DNA from: Bacteroidaceae bacterium
GTDB taxonomy: Bacteria; Bacteroidota; Bacteroidia; Bacteroidales; Bacteroidaceae
Reading direction: 5' to 3'
Assembly: GCA_017507385.1 (NCBI GenBank)
Contig: JAFWAX010000082.1
Span: forward strand, 1 to 48,220
Length of the DNA: 48,220 bases
The notes under the pieces are model-generated. The model saw only the letters and a list, made by a program, of their open reading frames with translations, was not told where the DNA came from and did not search any database. Positions 25,023-33,831 of this stretch are shown here, piece after piece (within the stretch, counting starts at the first letter, position 1; every line of letters begins with the position of its first letter). A program made the position numbers and the translations under genes.

Positions 25023-26663
25023 TTATTTAGCTTGTTCAAGCTGAAGCGTCTTTGTGGTCTGGTCGCAAACTTCAGTTGGTCCCCAATATTGAATTGGACC
25101 AGGATAAACGTATGCTGTTTCTTTTGCCCACTGTTCGCGATGTGCAGCGAAGAATTTGAATGGCGCACCATCCAATTCCACAAGAGCCTTGCGGATAACG
25201 GGCTTCATCTTGCCATTGCGTTTTTCGAGATTCATCATCATTGTGATAGGTACACCGCCGGCAATCCATTCTGCTGCAGGAGCGGTTGTGTTCTTGATGA
25301 TAGACATGTAGCCTGTCTTGCCGTTTGCGATAAGGCGAGAAGCGTTGTATCCAAGTGAGTAGCAGTAGTCTGCATCGTAGTTAGATGGAGCAGCACAGCG
25401 ACCTTCGTATCCGAAGAAGTGGTGCTGAGTGCCAAACTTGCCAACGAATTTGCCAGCTTTCTTCCAAACAGCGAGTTTGTCTGCAACCATGCGAGAGAGC
25501 AACTTCTCTGTCTCTATGAGAGATACTTGTACATTTCCGTGTGGGTCACGGTCAAGTGCGAGCTGAGCTGCAACGTCTGATGGGAGTGACTTGAATACAG
25601 CGAGATTGTCAGGTGAAATGTGTGCTTTTACAAATTCAATTTGTTCATTTGCACTTGTAATGTTTTGAGCTGCTGGGAGGGCGAGGACGTCATTCAGTTC
25701 TGCGATGAGTTTCTTGATTGCAGGGATGAACTCGATAATTCCTTCTGGAATGAGCACTGTTCCGAAATTGTTGCCTTCTGCAGCACGTGCTGCTACTGCT
25801 TCTGCAATATAAGTCACAACATCATCGAGTGACATGGCTTTTGCCTCTACTTCTTCTGATACGAGACAGATGTTTGGCTGGCACTGGAGAGCACATTCAA
25901 GAGCAATGTGAGATGCTGAACGGCCCATCAGTTTGATGAAGTGCCAATATTTACGAGCTGAATTACAGTCGCGCTGGATGTTTCCAATCAGTTCTGAGTA
26001 AGTCTTGCAGGCTGTGTCAAAACCGAAAGATGTTTCAATCTGCTCATTCTTCAAGTCGCCGTCGATAGTTTTGGGACAGCCAATTACTTGTACACCATAC
26101 TTCTTTGCTGCATAGTATTCTGCAAGAACACATGCGTTAGTGTTAGAGTCGTCGCCGCCAATGATAACAAGTGCTTTGATGTTCAGTTCGCGAAGAATCT
26201 GGATGCCTTTTTCAAATTGGTCTTCTTCTTCTAATTTTGTACGGCCAGATCCGATGATGTCAAAACCACCTGTGTTGCGATACTGATCCATCAGTTCGGA
26301 AGTGATTTCCATGTAGCTGTGGTCAACGAGGCCGCCTGGGCCAAGGATGAAACCGTATAGCTTGTTAGCAGGATTGAGAGACTTAACACCGTCGAACAAA
26401 CCAGAAATAACGTTGTGACCACCAGGAGCCTGACCTCCAGAAAGGATGATACCGACGTTGAATGCAGGAAGCTCAACTGGTTCACCTGCTTCAAAAGTGA
26501 TAACAGGCATACCGTAAGTGTTAGGGAAAAGTTCCTTGATTTCTGCTTGATTGCCAACTGACTGAGTTGGAGCGCCTTCTACTGCTTTAACAGGACCTTG
26601 AAGAGCCTTTGGAAGCTTAGGCTGATACGCAGCGCGAGCTGCTTGAAGATTTGAAATAGCCAT
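25023..26663 (-). CDS. pfp: Pyrophosphate-dependent 6-phosphofructokinase (diphosphate-fructose-6-phosphate 1-phosphotransferase)
   Basis: The 546-aa length and motifs are those of the long PPi-PFK group. The nucleotide/PPi-binding GGQAPGGHN is at 76-84, GGDDS at 169-173 (the second Asp is the mark of PPi use rather than ATP) and the catalytic PKTIDGDL at 197-204. The enzyme reversibly phosphorylates fructose-6-phosphate with PPi in the cytoplasm. It follows eda by 35 bases and ends at a hairpin terminator, making it the last gene of a kdgK-eda-pfp unit that joins uronate catabolism to glycolysis. Confidence 0.95.
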   Translation of the reverse strand: MAISNLQAARAAYQPKLPKALQGPVKAVEGAPTQSVGNQAEIKELFPNTYGMPVITFEAGEPVELPAFNVGIILSGGQAPGGHNVISGLFDGVKSLNPANKLYGFILGPGGLVDHSYMEITSELMDQYRNTGGFDIIGSGRTKLEEEDQFEKGIQILRELNIKALVIIGGDDSNTNACVLAEYYAAKKYGVQVIGCPKTIDGDLKNEQIETSFGFDTACKTYSELIGNIQRDCNSARKYWHFIKLMGRSASHIALECALQCQPNICLVSEEVEAKAMSLDDVVTYIAEAVAARAAEGNNFGTVLIPEGIIEFIPAIKKLIAELNDVLALPAAQNITSANEQIEFVKAHISPDNLAVFKSLPSDVAAQLALDRDPHGNVQVSLIETEKLLSRMVADKLAVWKKAGKFVGKFGTQHHFFGYEGRCAAPSNYDADYCYSLGYNASRLIANGKTGYMSIIKNTTAPAAEWIAGGVPITMMMNLEKRNGKMKPVIRKALVELDGAPFKFFAAHREQWAKETAYVYPGPIQYWGPTEVCDQTTKTLQLEQAK

Positions 26664-26698
26664 TAGATTATTATTTTTTTAGTTAATAGGATTTTGAA

Positions 26699-27379
26699 TC
26701 ATTTTTTGATGGATGCACGAGCGGCTGAAACGTATCCAAGTGTTTCTTTACATTTGTCTGTGATGTATTGCCAATCTTCCTCCTTAATTTTGTCATTAGG
26801 GAAAAGTTTGGAGCCCATGCCGACACAATAGACCCCGGCTTTAAACCATTCGGTTAGATTTTCTTCAGTAGGAGCGACTCCACCCGTTACCATGATTTTT
26901 GACCAAGGCATTGGGGCTTTGAGGTTCTTTACCATGGCTGGTCCATATACATCGCCAGGAAAGAGTTTCGTGAGGTCACATCCAAGTTCTTGTGCCGTAC
27001 CCATTTCTGTGACGGAACCGCAGCCTGGGCAATAGGGGATGAGTCGTCGGTTGCATACAGGCGCAATTTCTGGATTGAACAATGGGCCAACAACGAAACA
27101 TGCACCCAGCTGAATGTAAAGTGCAGCTGTAGGAGCGTCAACAATGGAACCTACGCCAAGAGCGAGTTCTGGGCATTCGGTTGCCGCAAATTTAACACAC
27201 TCAGCGAAAACTTCGTGTGCGAAGTCTCCACGGTTGGTGAATTCGAAAGCGCGAACACCACCATCATAGCAAGCTTTGATTACTTTTTTAGCAACTTCTG
27301 CGTTTTTATGGTAGAAGACAGGAACCATTCCTGTCTCTCCTATTTTTGCCATTACGGCAAGTTTGTCGAATTTTGCCAC
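26699..27379 (-). CDS. eda: KDPG/KHG aldolase
   Basis: The enzyme splits 2-dehydro-3-deoxy-6-phosphogluconate into pyruvate and glyceraldehyde-3-phosphate. In the 226-aa product, Glu46 (FEFTNR) and the Schiff-base Lys138 (DLTKLFPGD) are in place and [13 protein letters not shown] forms the phosphate site. The start is a GTG at 27379: the residues it adds (MAKFDKLAV) match the N terminus expected of the family, whereas the next ATG, nine codons on, would remove the first helix. It lies 26 bases downstream of kdgK. Confidence 0.93.
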   Translation of the reverse strand: MAKFDKLAVMAKIGETGMVPVFYHKNAEVAKKVIKACYDGGVRAFEFTNRGDFAHEVFAECVKFAATECPELALGVGSIVDAPTAALYIQLGACFVVGPLFNPEIAPVCNRRLIPYCPGCGSVTEMGTAQELGCDLTKLFPGDVYGPAMVKNLKAPMPWSKIMVTGGVAPTEENLTEWFKAGVYCVGMGSKLFPNDKIKEEDWQYITDKCKETLGYVSAARASIKK

Positions 27380-27405
27380 TTTTTTATGTGATTATGAATC
27401 AATAA

Positions 27406-28428
27406 TTAACGCTGTACACGACCGTTTGCACTTCCACCAGCCAATGCCTCGACCTCTTCTTCTGAAACGTGGTTGAAATCACCTGGTATGGTGTGTTTCA
27501 ATGCTGATGCTGCAACAGCGAATTCAAGAGCTTCTCCTTGAGTTGGTTTGGTAAGCAATCCGTGGATGAGACCGCCAGAAAAAGAGTCGCCTCCACCTAC
27601 ACGGTCTATGATGGGGTTGATGTCATAACGCTTACTTTGGTAAAACTCTTTTCCGTTGTAAATAAGGGCTTTCCATCCATTGTGGGTTGCAGAGAAACTT
27701 TCACGGAGCGTTGAGACCACGTATTTAAAACCAAATTCTTTTGCCATAGCTTTGAAAATGCCTTCATATCCAGCAGCGTCGGTCACGCCTGCTTCAACGT
27801 CTGCGTCGGGCTTGAACCCAAGGCAGAGTTCTGCATCTTCCTCATTTCCAATGCACACATCAACATATTGCATCAAAGGGCGCATGACGGAGATAGCCTT
27901 TTCGCTGCTCCAAAGTTTTTTTCGGAAATTAAGGTCGCAAGATATTGTTACACCATGCTTCTTTGCTGCTATGCATGCTTGTTTCAGACATTCTGCTGAT
28001 GCGTCGCTGATGGCTGGAGTGATGCCTGACCAATGGAACCAATCTGCATTTTCGAAGATCTTCTCGAAGTCGAAATCTTCAGGTTTTGCTTCTGCAATAG
28101 CGGAATTGGCACGGTCGTAAATGACTTTGGAAGGACGCATGCTTGCACCTGTTTCTGCATAATAAAGTCCGATGCGTTCGCCGCCACGCGCAATGAAGTC
28201 CGTGTTGACACCATATTTGCGTAACGCATTTACTGCAATTTGTCCTATCTCGTGTTTGGGAAGTTTGCTTACAAACACACTTTCGTGTCCATAATTTGCA
28301 ACGCTTATACCTACGTTTGCTTCACCACCACCTGGAATAATGTTGAACTTTTCTGCTTGTACGAAACGGTAATTCCCTTCTGGTGAAAGGCGAAGCATGA
28401 TTTCGCCCATTGTAACAATCTTTGCCAT
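27406..28428 (-). CDS. kdgK: 2-dehydro-3-deoxygluconokinase (KDG kinase, PfkB family)
   Basis: A 340-aa ribokinase-fold sugar kinase. GGGEANVGISVANYG near residue 35 binds the sugar and DRVGGGDSFSGGLIHG near residue 270 holds the catalytic Asp and anion hole of PfkB kinases. With an eda gene directly downstream, phosphorylation of 2-keto-3-deoxygluconate is the most likely reaction; this pathway use is inferred from context. The gene is divergent from a LacI-type regulator and has a TAATTTTG -7 box. Confidence 0.92.
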   Translation of the reverse strand: MAKIVTMGEIMLRLSPEGNYRFVQAEKFNIIPGGGEANVGISVANYGHESVFVSKLPKHEIGQIAVNALRKYGVNTDFIARGGERIGLYYAETGASMRPSKVIYDRANSAIAEAKPEDFDFEKIFENADWFHWSGITPAISDASAECLKQACIAAKKHGVTISCDLNFRKKLWSSEKAISVMRPLMQYVDVCIGNEEDAELCLGFKPDADVEAGVTDAAGYEGIFKAMAKEFGFKYVVSTLRESFSATHNGWKALIYNGKEFYQSKRYDINPIIDRVGGGDSFSGGLIHGLLTKPTQGEALEFAVAASALKHTIPGDFNHVSEEEVEALAGGSANGRVQR

Positions 28429-28466
28429 GATATTTAACGTTCTTATATATTCTGAGAAATGTTGTG

Positions 28467-28474
28467 CAAAATTA
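28467..28474 (-). promoter_or_regulatory. -7 box of the kdgK-eda-pfp operon
   Basis: TAATTTTG on the minus strand, about 39 bases upstream of the kdgK start, in the region shared with the divergent regulator gene. No clear -33 TTTG is seen, which would fit a regulated promoter. Confidence 0.5.
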
Positions 28475-28569
28475 ACAATTTTTTGTAAGAAAATGAAGCT
28501 TTTTGTGTCAAAAAATCATCATTCTGTAAAAAAATATTCTAATTAAAATTTTATATGCTTTAAAAATAC

Positions 28570-28577
28570 TATCTTTG
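28570..28577 (+). promoter_or_regulatory. -7 box of the LacI-type regulator gene
   Basis: TATCTTTG, about 91 bases upstream of the chosen ATG. The 240-base divergent intergenic region (28429-28668) is AT-rich; no single strong operator palindrome stands out by eye. Confidence 0.5.
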
Positions 28578-28668
28578 TATGTTTTATGTGGACAATTGCC
28601 TCTCAGTGAGGTTGGTTTTTGAGTTTTTTGAAGGTAAATTATAGTTGTTCTTAGTTTTGTATGGACGT

Positions 28669-29739
28669 ATGGAGATAAAATCCAAAATTCGGATAAAAGA
28701 TATTGCGGAAAGAGCCGGAGTTTCTGTTGGTACAGTTGACCGAGTCATCCATGGCAGCAGTAATGTGTCGCCAATCAGTTTGGAAAGGGTGCAGAAAGTT
28801 TTGGATGAAATAAATTTCACTCCCAATCATTATGCTTCTGCGTTGGCTTCCCATAATGTACACCAGTTTGCCGCTATTCTTCCGATGCATGAGGTTGACA
28901 GTTATTGGGCTCGTGTGGAGAGCGGATTGATGGATGGGGTTCGTCGATTCAACGATTTTAAAATATCATTCAAGATTTTTCGCTATGACCCCTTCAATAC
29001 AGAATCGTTCAAGTATGAATGTCAGAGCCTTTTGGATGCGAATCCTGACACGGTTATTATTGGGCCTATTTTCAATTATAATATAATGGCTAATTTTACT
29101 GCTCGGCTTGACGAACGCAGCATCCCTTATGCGTTGCTTGATTCAAACTGGCCAGAATTCAACCATCGTATCTTTTATGGCCAGGATTCATTGCGCAGTG
29201 GGGCCTTTTCGGGAAGAATCATGTCGTTGGCTGTGAAATCTGACACTAAGAAAATAGCTCTTTTCAAGGTTCTGGGTGAAGGGCGTGTGGCAAGCCGTCA
29301 GCAGATGAATAGGGAAGTCGGCTTTAGAAAATATATGGAGGAGAATTGTCCTGATATTGAGATTGTTGACTTGAACCTTTATGCTTATGACAAGCAAGGT
29401 ATGCGTGATATCATGCATGAATTCTTTACCAATAATCCGGACATCTGCTATGCTTTGTCGTTCAACTCCTCTATCCATATCATTGCCGACTTCCTGAGAC
29501 AAGAAATGCCTGAGCATCCTCATGTGACGCTTCTTGGTTACGATGCCCTTAATGCCAATGTGGAGTGCGTTAAGAATGGTTCTGTGGATTTTTTGATTGC
29601 ACAGCACCCTCAGACACAGGGACTTAATTGTTTCCGTTCTATGTTCAACTCGTGTGTTCTGAAGATGGCTTTGCCTCGTGACCACTACATGGCAATAGAG
29701 TTGCTGACTAAAGAGAATATAGACTATTATAAAGATTAA
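28669..29739 (+). CDS. LacI family transcriptional regulator
   Basis: A 356-aa regulator with an N-terminal LacI helix-turn-helix (IRIKDIAERAGVSVGTVDRV, about 7-26, then the hinge NVSPISLERVQKVLDE) and a periplasmic-binding-protein-like sensor domain from about 60 onward. The ATG at 28669 is preferred to an in-frame TTG at 28645. It is transcribed away from kdgK and into the CE15 gene 28 bases downstream, so control of KDG catabolism and of the esterase by a uronate-derived ligand is a reasonable inference. The ligand itself cannot be read from the sequence. Confidence 0.9.
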   Translation: MEIKSKIRIKDIAERAGVSVGTVDRVIHGSSNVSPISLERVQKVLDEINFTPNHYASALASHNVHQFAAILPMHEVDSYWARVESGLMDGVRRFNDFKISFKIFRYDPFNTESFKYECQSLLDANPDTVIIGPIFNYNIMANFTARLDERSIPYALLDSNWPEFNHRIFYGQDSLRSGAFSGRIMSLAVKSDTKKIALFKVLGEGRVASRQQMNREVGFRKYMEENCPDIEIVDLNLYAYDKQGMRDIMHEFFTNNPDICYALSFNSSIHIIADFLRQEMPEHPHVTLLGYDALNANVECVKNGSVDFLIAQHPQTQGLNCFRSMFNSCVLKMALPRDHYMAIELLTKENIDYYKD

Positions 29740-29767
29740 ATCTTACATTAACTGAAAATAAATTGAC

Positions 29768-31009
29768 ATGAAAAAAAATCGCGCTTTTCAGACTGTTGTT
29801 CTGCTCTTGCTCGTGGCAGTGCAGGCATCGGCACAAAAAACAGGAATCCCCTTGGTGTATTCGGTCGAAAATACTGGTGCTAAATACGATGCTCCACGTT
29901 TTGCCGCCCCCTCTCAGTTGCCAAGTGTCTCAACACTTCCTAATCCATTCGTTTTCTCTGATGGGAAGAAGGAAGTGAAGAAATTCAAGCAGTGGATGAA
30001 ACGTCGCGCAGAAATTGCACAAGAGATTCAGCATTATGAGATTGGACAAAAGCCATCTGTTCCAATGGATAGCATTGATGCACGAATGAATGGCGACACA
30101 TTGATTGTTGATGTTCGTATGAATGGAGAGGTGTTGACATTGAAAACTCCCATTTTTTATCCTCAGGAAGGCACGGCTCCATACCCGTTGATGATTGGTG
30201 CCAGCAACAACTCTCTTCCTGCAAAACTCTTCAAAGATCGAAATATTGCCATGATGGTCTTTTTTGAGCGTCAGGTCAATAACTACTCGCAGTTTGGAAG
30301 GCCTTCGGGAAGAGGAAATTACGAGTTCGACCGCTTGTATCCTGATTTGACGGAAAATGGTGCGTATAGCGAATGGGCGTGGGGATTCAGCCGCCTCCTT
30401 GATGGCTTGCAGAAACTGGGTCCAGAAGTGACAAAGATTGACATGAAGAGGATTGGGGTGACAGGATGTTCTTATGCAGGAAAGATGGCTCTTTTCTGTG
30501 GAGCATTCGATGAGCGTGTGGCATTAACAATTGCTCAAGAGCCTGGAGGTGGAGGTGCTGCTGCTTGGCGTGTTTCTCGCACCTTGGGAAATGTTGAAAA
30601 TTTGGATAAGACGGATTATAACTGGTTCAAACACAGTTTGAAAGAGAATTTTGGAGAAGAAAAGGTTGGCAATCTTCCTTATGACCATCATGAGCTTGTA
30701 GCTCTTTGCTGCCCTCGTGCGTTGCTGCTTCTTGGCAATCCTGACTACGAGTGGCTTGCCGACCCTTCCATGTATGTTTCTGCCAATGCGGCATTGAAGG
30801 TGTGGGAAAAATTTGGCATCGAAGACCGTTTCGGCTATTCCATTGTAGCTCAGCATGGACATTGTCAGCTCCCTCCATCGCAATATCCTGAAGTGGAAGC
30901 ATTTCTTGATAAATTTCTGTTGGGCAAGACAGACGCCAATACACTTGTTCGTATAGCTCCGGCCGACTATCCGCAGCGCTATGACGTTCGGCCGTGGATG
31001 GCTTGGTGA
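29768..31009 (+). CDS. CE15 family glucuronoyl esterase-like protein
   Basis: A 413-aa secreted alpha/beta hydrolase (signal peptide about 1-22, ending ASAQ) resembling carbohydrate esterase family 15, which cleaves the ester between lignin alcohols and 4-O-methyl-glucuronate on xylan. The nucleophile motif is GCSYAGK (213-219, Ser215); the usual consensus is GCSRxGK, so the conserved Arg is replaced by Tyr216. The acid Glu238 (AQEPGGGGAAAWR) and the His345 of HGHCQLP are present. It is probably co-transcribed with the LacI-type regulator upstream. Confidence 0.87.
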   Translation: MKKNRAFQTVVLLLLVAVQASAQKTGIPLVYSVENTGAKYDAPRFAAPSQLPSVSTLPNPFVFSDGKKEVKKFKQWMKRRAEIAQEIQHYEIGQKPSVPMDSIDARMNGDTLIVDVRMNGEVLTLKTPIFYPQEGTAPYPLMIGASNNSLPAKLFKDRNIAMMVFFERQVNNYSQFGRPSGRGNYEFDRLYPDLTENGAYSEWAWGFSRLLDGLQKLGPEVTKIDMKRIGVTGCSYAGKMALFCGAFDERVALTIAQEPGGGGAAAWRVSRTLGNVENLDKTDYNWFKHSLKENFGEEKVGNLPYDHHELVALCCPRALLLLGNPDYEWLADPSMYVSANAALKVWEKFGIEDRFGYSIVAQHGHCQLPPSQYPEVEAFLDKFLLGKTDANTLVRIAPADYPQRYDVRPWMAW

Positions 31010-31040
31010 TAATTCTTGACGACAAGTGCGCATTTGATAA

Positions 31041-31117
31041 ACACCGCCTGCATAATATTTGGAACACCGTGTTCCAAATATTATGCAGGCGGTGTTTTAA
31101 ATATTATGCAGGCGGTG
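31041..31117. repeat. Palindromic repeat, family B, copy 1
   Basis: A perfect 27-bp inverted repeat (31041-31067 against 31069-31095) around a single central base, starting ACACCGCCTGCATAATATTT. A further copy of the right-hand half (AAATATTATGCAGGCGGTG, ending at 31117) follows at once. A diverged copy with the same palindrome-plus-half arrangement is at 46218-46286. Confidence 0.9.
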
Positions 31118-31148
31118 AGCATGTATGGGGGTGCTGTAATAATAAAAG

Positions 31149-31184
31149 AAGACTCACAAACGATTTGCTTCGATTGTGAGTCTT
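31149..31184. terminator. Terminator between convergent genes
   Basis: AAGACTCACAA and TTGTGAGTCTT form an 11-bp perfect stem with a 14-base loop, between the CE15 gene and the convergent acidic-protein gene. It can serve both. Confidence 0.75.
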
Positions 31185-31217
31185 AATGGGGTTATCCAGC
31201 AGAGGATATTCATTGTT

Positions 31218-32045
31218 CTAATCTTCTTCATCTGAAATGTCGTCGATGTCGTCGATGTCTTCAAACTGAATGTTTGCTTCATCCAATTCCTCGTCTTCAT
31301 CCAGTTCCTCGTCATTTCCGTCGAGTTTCTTCAGTTCTTCCTCATCCATGTCTTCCTCTTCTTCAATGTCGATATCTTCCTCAAAATCTTCGTCATCTTC
31401 GATGGCATGCTTGCGACGTTTCTTCCTGCCATCAGTTTCGTCGTCGATGCTGTAGTCGATGTGTACTTTTTCCACCTTTGGCTTCATCTTCATGAAGATG
31501 CCTTCAATCCATGCGCCTCTTTCGATTTCAAGCACATCATAGCCATCTTCTTTTCTTCGGTCAATGATTCCGCCTTCCTTGCGCATGGTCTTGATGGGCA
31601 TGACTGTACAGTCAACGAAAAAGGCCGATTCAATGATGTCTTGAATGGCAAGTGGCAGTCCCTTCCATCCTGTGCCCATATTGTGGCTAATGAGGTCAAG
31701 CACTTCCCATGGCTCCAGATGCTGAATGTTCTCCAAAGTGAGATCAGTCACCTTTTTGATAGGGCGTTTCCTGATGGCGATAGCGTTGTTGCCATTCTCA
31801 TCGGGGGTGGAATAAATGTCGTATCCGGAGTTCTCCAGTTGGTTAACCTTTTCGGCTTCTTCCCTTTTCAGATATTGGATGTCAAACACTGTTTTCACAA
31901 TGTTCATGTAATGCTTTTCATTTTCAGCAAATTCGTCTCGTTTTTTCTTAGCGTCAATAATCATTTGGCTAAGTTCGCTTGGAGTCACTGTCCAAACATT
32001 GCTCTTGTTCAAGTCGTCAAGCGACAGCTTTGTCTTTTGTTTCAT
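31218..32045 (-). CDS. Hypothetical protein with long acidic C-terminal tail
   Basis: A 275-aa protein not recognised as a named family. The first 190 residues are mixed and soluble-looking (LSLDDLNKSNVWTVTPSELS, then TLENIQHLEPWEVLDLISHNMGTGWKG). The last 80 residues are almost all Asp and Glu with few hydrophobics, after a short basic patch (GRKKRRKH). Such tails occur in RNA polymerase delta subunits, nucleic-acid mimics and chaperones, but the N-terminal part shows no match to these by eye. The ATG at 32045 is used because the upstream frame adds an unlikely Cys/His-rich segment. Confidence 0.75.
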   Translation of the reverse strand: MKQKTKLSLDDLNKSNVWTVTPSELSQMIIDAKKKRDEFAENEKHYMNIVKTVFDIQYLKREEAEKVNQLENSGYDIYSTPDENGNNAIAIRKRPIKKVTDLTLENIQHLEPWEVLDLISHNMGTGWKGLPLAIQDIIESAFFVDCTVMPIKTMRKEGGIIDRRKEDGYDVLEIERGAWIEGIFMKMKPKVEKVHIDYSIDDETDGRKKRRKHAIEDDEDFEEDIDIEEEEDMDEEELKKLDGNDEELDEDEELDEANIQFEDIDDIDDISDEED

Positions 32046-32202
32046 TTTCGTATATAAATAATGCGTAAATTTGTGCTTAGAACAATTTGGCTGCAAAGTT
32101 ACGATTAAGTGAGAGAATAACCAAATTTATTTAACTTTTTCCGAACAGCAGTATCTCAGGTGCCATTGGGGGTGGGATTATGTAAGAGAAAAAAAGGATT
32201 TA

Positions 32203-32235
32203 TTTGACTTTTTCCGATAATTTTCCTTATCTTTG
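32203..32235 (+). promoter_or_regulatory. Promoter of the AICAR transformylase gene
   Basis: TTTG (32203-32206), a 21-base spacer and TATCTTTG (32228-32235), followed about 49 bases later by the start codon. Confidence 0.75.
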
Positions 32236-32284
32236 CAGACAAATTTATCAATAAGATTTTTTAATTCTCAAAATCATAAGCTTC

Positions 32285-33466
32285 ATGAAAGAATTAGCAT
32301 TGAAGTATGGCTGTAATCCAAATCAAAAGCCATCACGCGTTTATATGGAGGAAGGCGAACTTCCTATTGAAGTTCTTTGTGGACGTCCAGGATACATCAA
32401 TCTGCTGGATGCACTGAATAGTTGGCAGCTTGTCAAGGAACTGAAAGCTGCAACAGGCATGCCATCGGCAGCGTCCTTCAAGCATGTAAGTCCAGCAGGA
32501 GCAGCCGTTGGCGCTCCACTTAGCGACACATTGAAAAAGATTTATTTTGTTGACGATGTGAAGATTCCGCTTACTCCTATTGCTACAGCCTATGCACGTG
32601 CTCGCGGAGCTGACCGCATGTCTTCTTTTGGCGATTTCATTGCTCTTTCTGACACTTGCGATGAGGCTACTGCAACACTCATCAAGCGCGAGGTGAGCGA
32701 TGGAATCATTGCTCCCGATTATACTCCCGAAGCGCTGGAGATTCTTCGTGCAAAGCGCAATGGCACATACTGTGTCATCAAGATTGACCCCGACTACGTT
32801 CCTGCTCCCATCGAGTCAAAGCAGGTGTTCGGCGTCACTTTCGAACAGGGACGCAATGAGATAGACCTCACGGCAGACAGTCTTTTCGACAATATCCCTA
32901 CAGAAAACAAGGACATTCCTGCTGATGCTAAGCGCGACCTGAAGATTGCGCTCATCACGCTCAAATACACTCAGTCAAATTCTGTATGCTATGTCAAGGA
33001 CGGACAGGCTATCGGTATTGGTGCTGGTCAGCAGAGCCGCATCCATTGTACACGCCTGGCTGGTAACAAGGCTGACATCTGGTGGCTCCGTCAATGTCCT
33101 AAGGTGCTTGCACTCCCATTCAAGAGCGATATCCGTCGTGCAGACCGCGACAACACCATTGATGTGTATATTGGCGACGAGTATGAGGACGTGCTTCGTG
33201 AAGGTGTATGGCAGAACTTCTTTACAGAAAAGCCTGAGCCTCTCACAGCAGAGGAGAAGAAAGCATGGCTTGCGCAGAACACGAATGTTTGCCTGGGTTC
33301 AGACGCCTTCTTCCCATTTGGCGATAACATCGAGCGCGCCCACAAGAGCGGAGTGCAGTATATCGCACAGGCAGGCGGATCTGTCCGTGATGACCATGTT
33401 ATCGACACTTGCAACAAGTACGGCATTGTCATGGCATTTACTGGCATACGACTCTTCCATCATTAA
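32285..33466 (+). CDS. Phosphoribosylaminoimidazolecarboxamide formyltransferase (stand-alone AICARFT)
   Basis: A 393-aa protein homologous to the C-terminal AICAR transformylase part of PurH, the penultimate step of purine synthesis, without the N-terminal IMP cyclohydrolase domain. It begins KYGCNPNQKPSRVY, and FKHVSPAGAAVG (65-76) carries the catalytic Lys66-His67 pair (canonical PurH has KHxNPCG). GAGQQSRIHCTRLAGNKAD and the C-terminal end matching that of PurH (GIRLFHH) complete it. Bacteroidetes often have this form in addition to a full PurH; whether one exists elsewhere cannot be seen here. Confidence 0.9.
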   Translation: MKELALKYGCNPNQKPSRVYMEEGELPIEVLCGRPGYINLLDALNSWQLVKELKAATGMPSAASFKHVSPAGAAVGAPLSDTLKKIYFVDDVKIPLTPIATAYARARGADRMSSFGDFIALSDTCDEATATLIKREVSDGIIAPDYTPEALEILRAKRNGTYCVIKIDPDYVPAPIESKQVFGVTFEQGRNEIDLTADSLFDNIPTENKDIPADAKRDLKIALITLKYTQSNSVCYVKDGQAIGIGAGQQSRIHCTRLAGNKADIWWLRQCPKVLALPFKSDIRRADRDNTIDVYIGDEYEDVLREGVWQNFFTEKPEPLTAEEKKAWLAQNTNVCLGSDAFFPFGDNIERAHKSGVQYIAQAGGSVRDDHVIDTCNKYGIVMAFTGIRLFHH

Positions 33467-33483
33467 AAACAACTAAATTGATG

Positions 33484-33561
33484 ATTGAGAATTGATTGTC
33501 GAGAAGATTCATGTCTTGTGTACAGCAGCATGATTGTTGTTCTTGGCTGTCAATTCTCAAT
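33484..33561 (+). terminator. Long-loop hairpin after the AICARFT gene
   Basis: ATTGAGAATTGA (33484-33495) pairs perfectly with TCAATTCTCAAT (33550-33561) across a 54-base loop and is followed by TCTTATTTTTTG. It is a possible terminator or 5' structure for the small basic protein gene that starts at 33583. Confidence 0.45.
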
Positions 33562-33582
33562 TCTTATTTTTTGACAATATCT

Positions 33583-33795
33583 ATGGCAACAGACCAGGAA
33601 ATACAGTATGCCATCATGAATGGCATTAGCTTTGGCAAAGGTCGGTCCGAGCAGAAGGAAGACCCGACGAAAGTGAAGACAAAAGCTCGCAAAAAGGGCT
33701 ATCAGACAGGTGCCCATAAGTCAGGTGCAGCCAAGCACAAAGCTGAAATTAGGCAGCGTGTGAAAAGCCGGGCATCGCAGCGTAAAGGCAAGTAA
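33583..33795 (+). CDS. Small basic protein (70 aa)
   Basis: Begins MATDQEIQYAIMNGISFGKG, then becomes strongly basic (KVKTKARKKGYQTGAHKSGAAKHKAEIRQRVKSRASQRKGK), with about a third of residues Lys or Arg in the second half. This suits nucleic-acid or ribosome binding, but no family was recognised. The ATG at 33583 is preferred to an upstream TTG because the extra residues overlap a hairpin and read as non-coding. It precedes nhaC by 36 bases. Confidence 0.7.
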   Translation: MATDQEIQYAIMNGISFGKGRSEQKEDPTKVKTKARKKGYQTGAHKSGAAKHKAEIRQRVKSRASQRKGK

Positions 33796-33831
33796 AGTCA
33801 GACACCTCCCTTCTTTAACCTCCTCTTCTCT

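Noticed and set aside
22180..31009. A polysaccharide utilisation locus including GH43 and CE15
   Set aside because: No SusC/SusD pair or hybrid two-component or anti-sigma regulator is present, and the genes are split by prmA and a GH25 lysozyme; only a loose functional theme remains.
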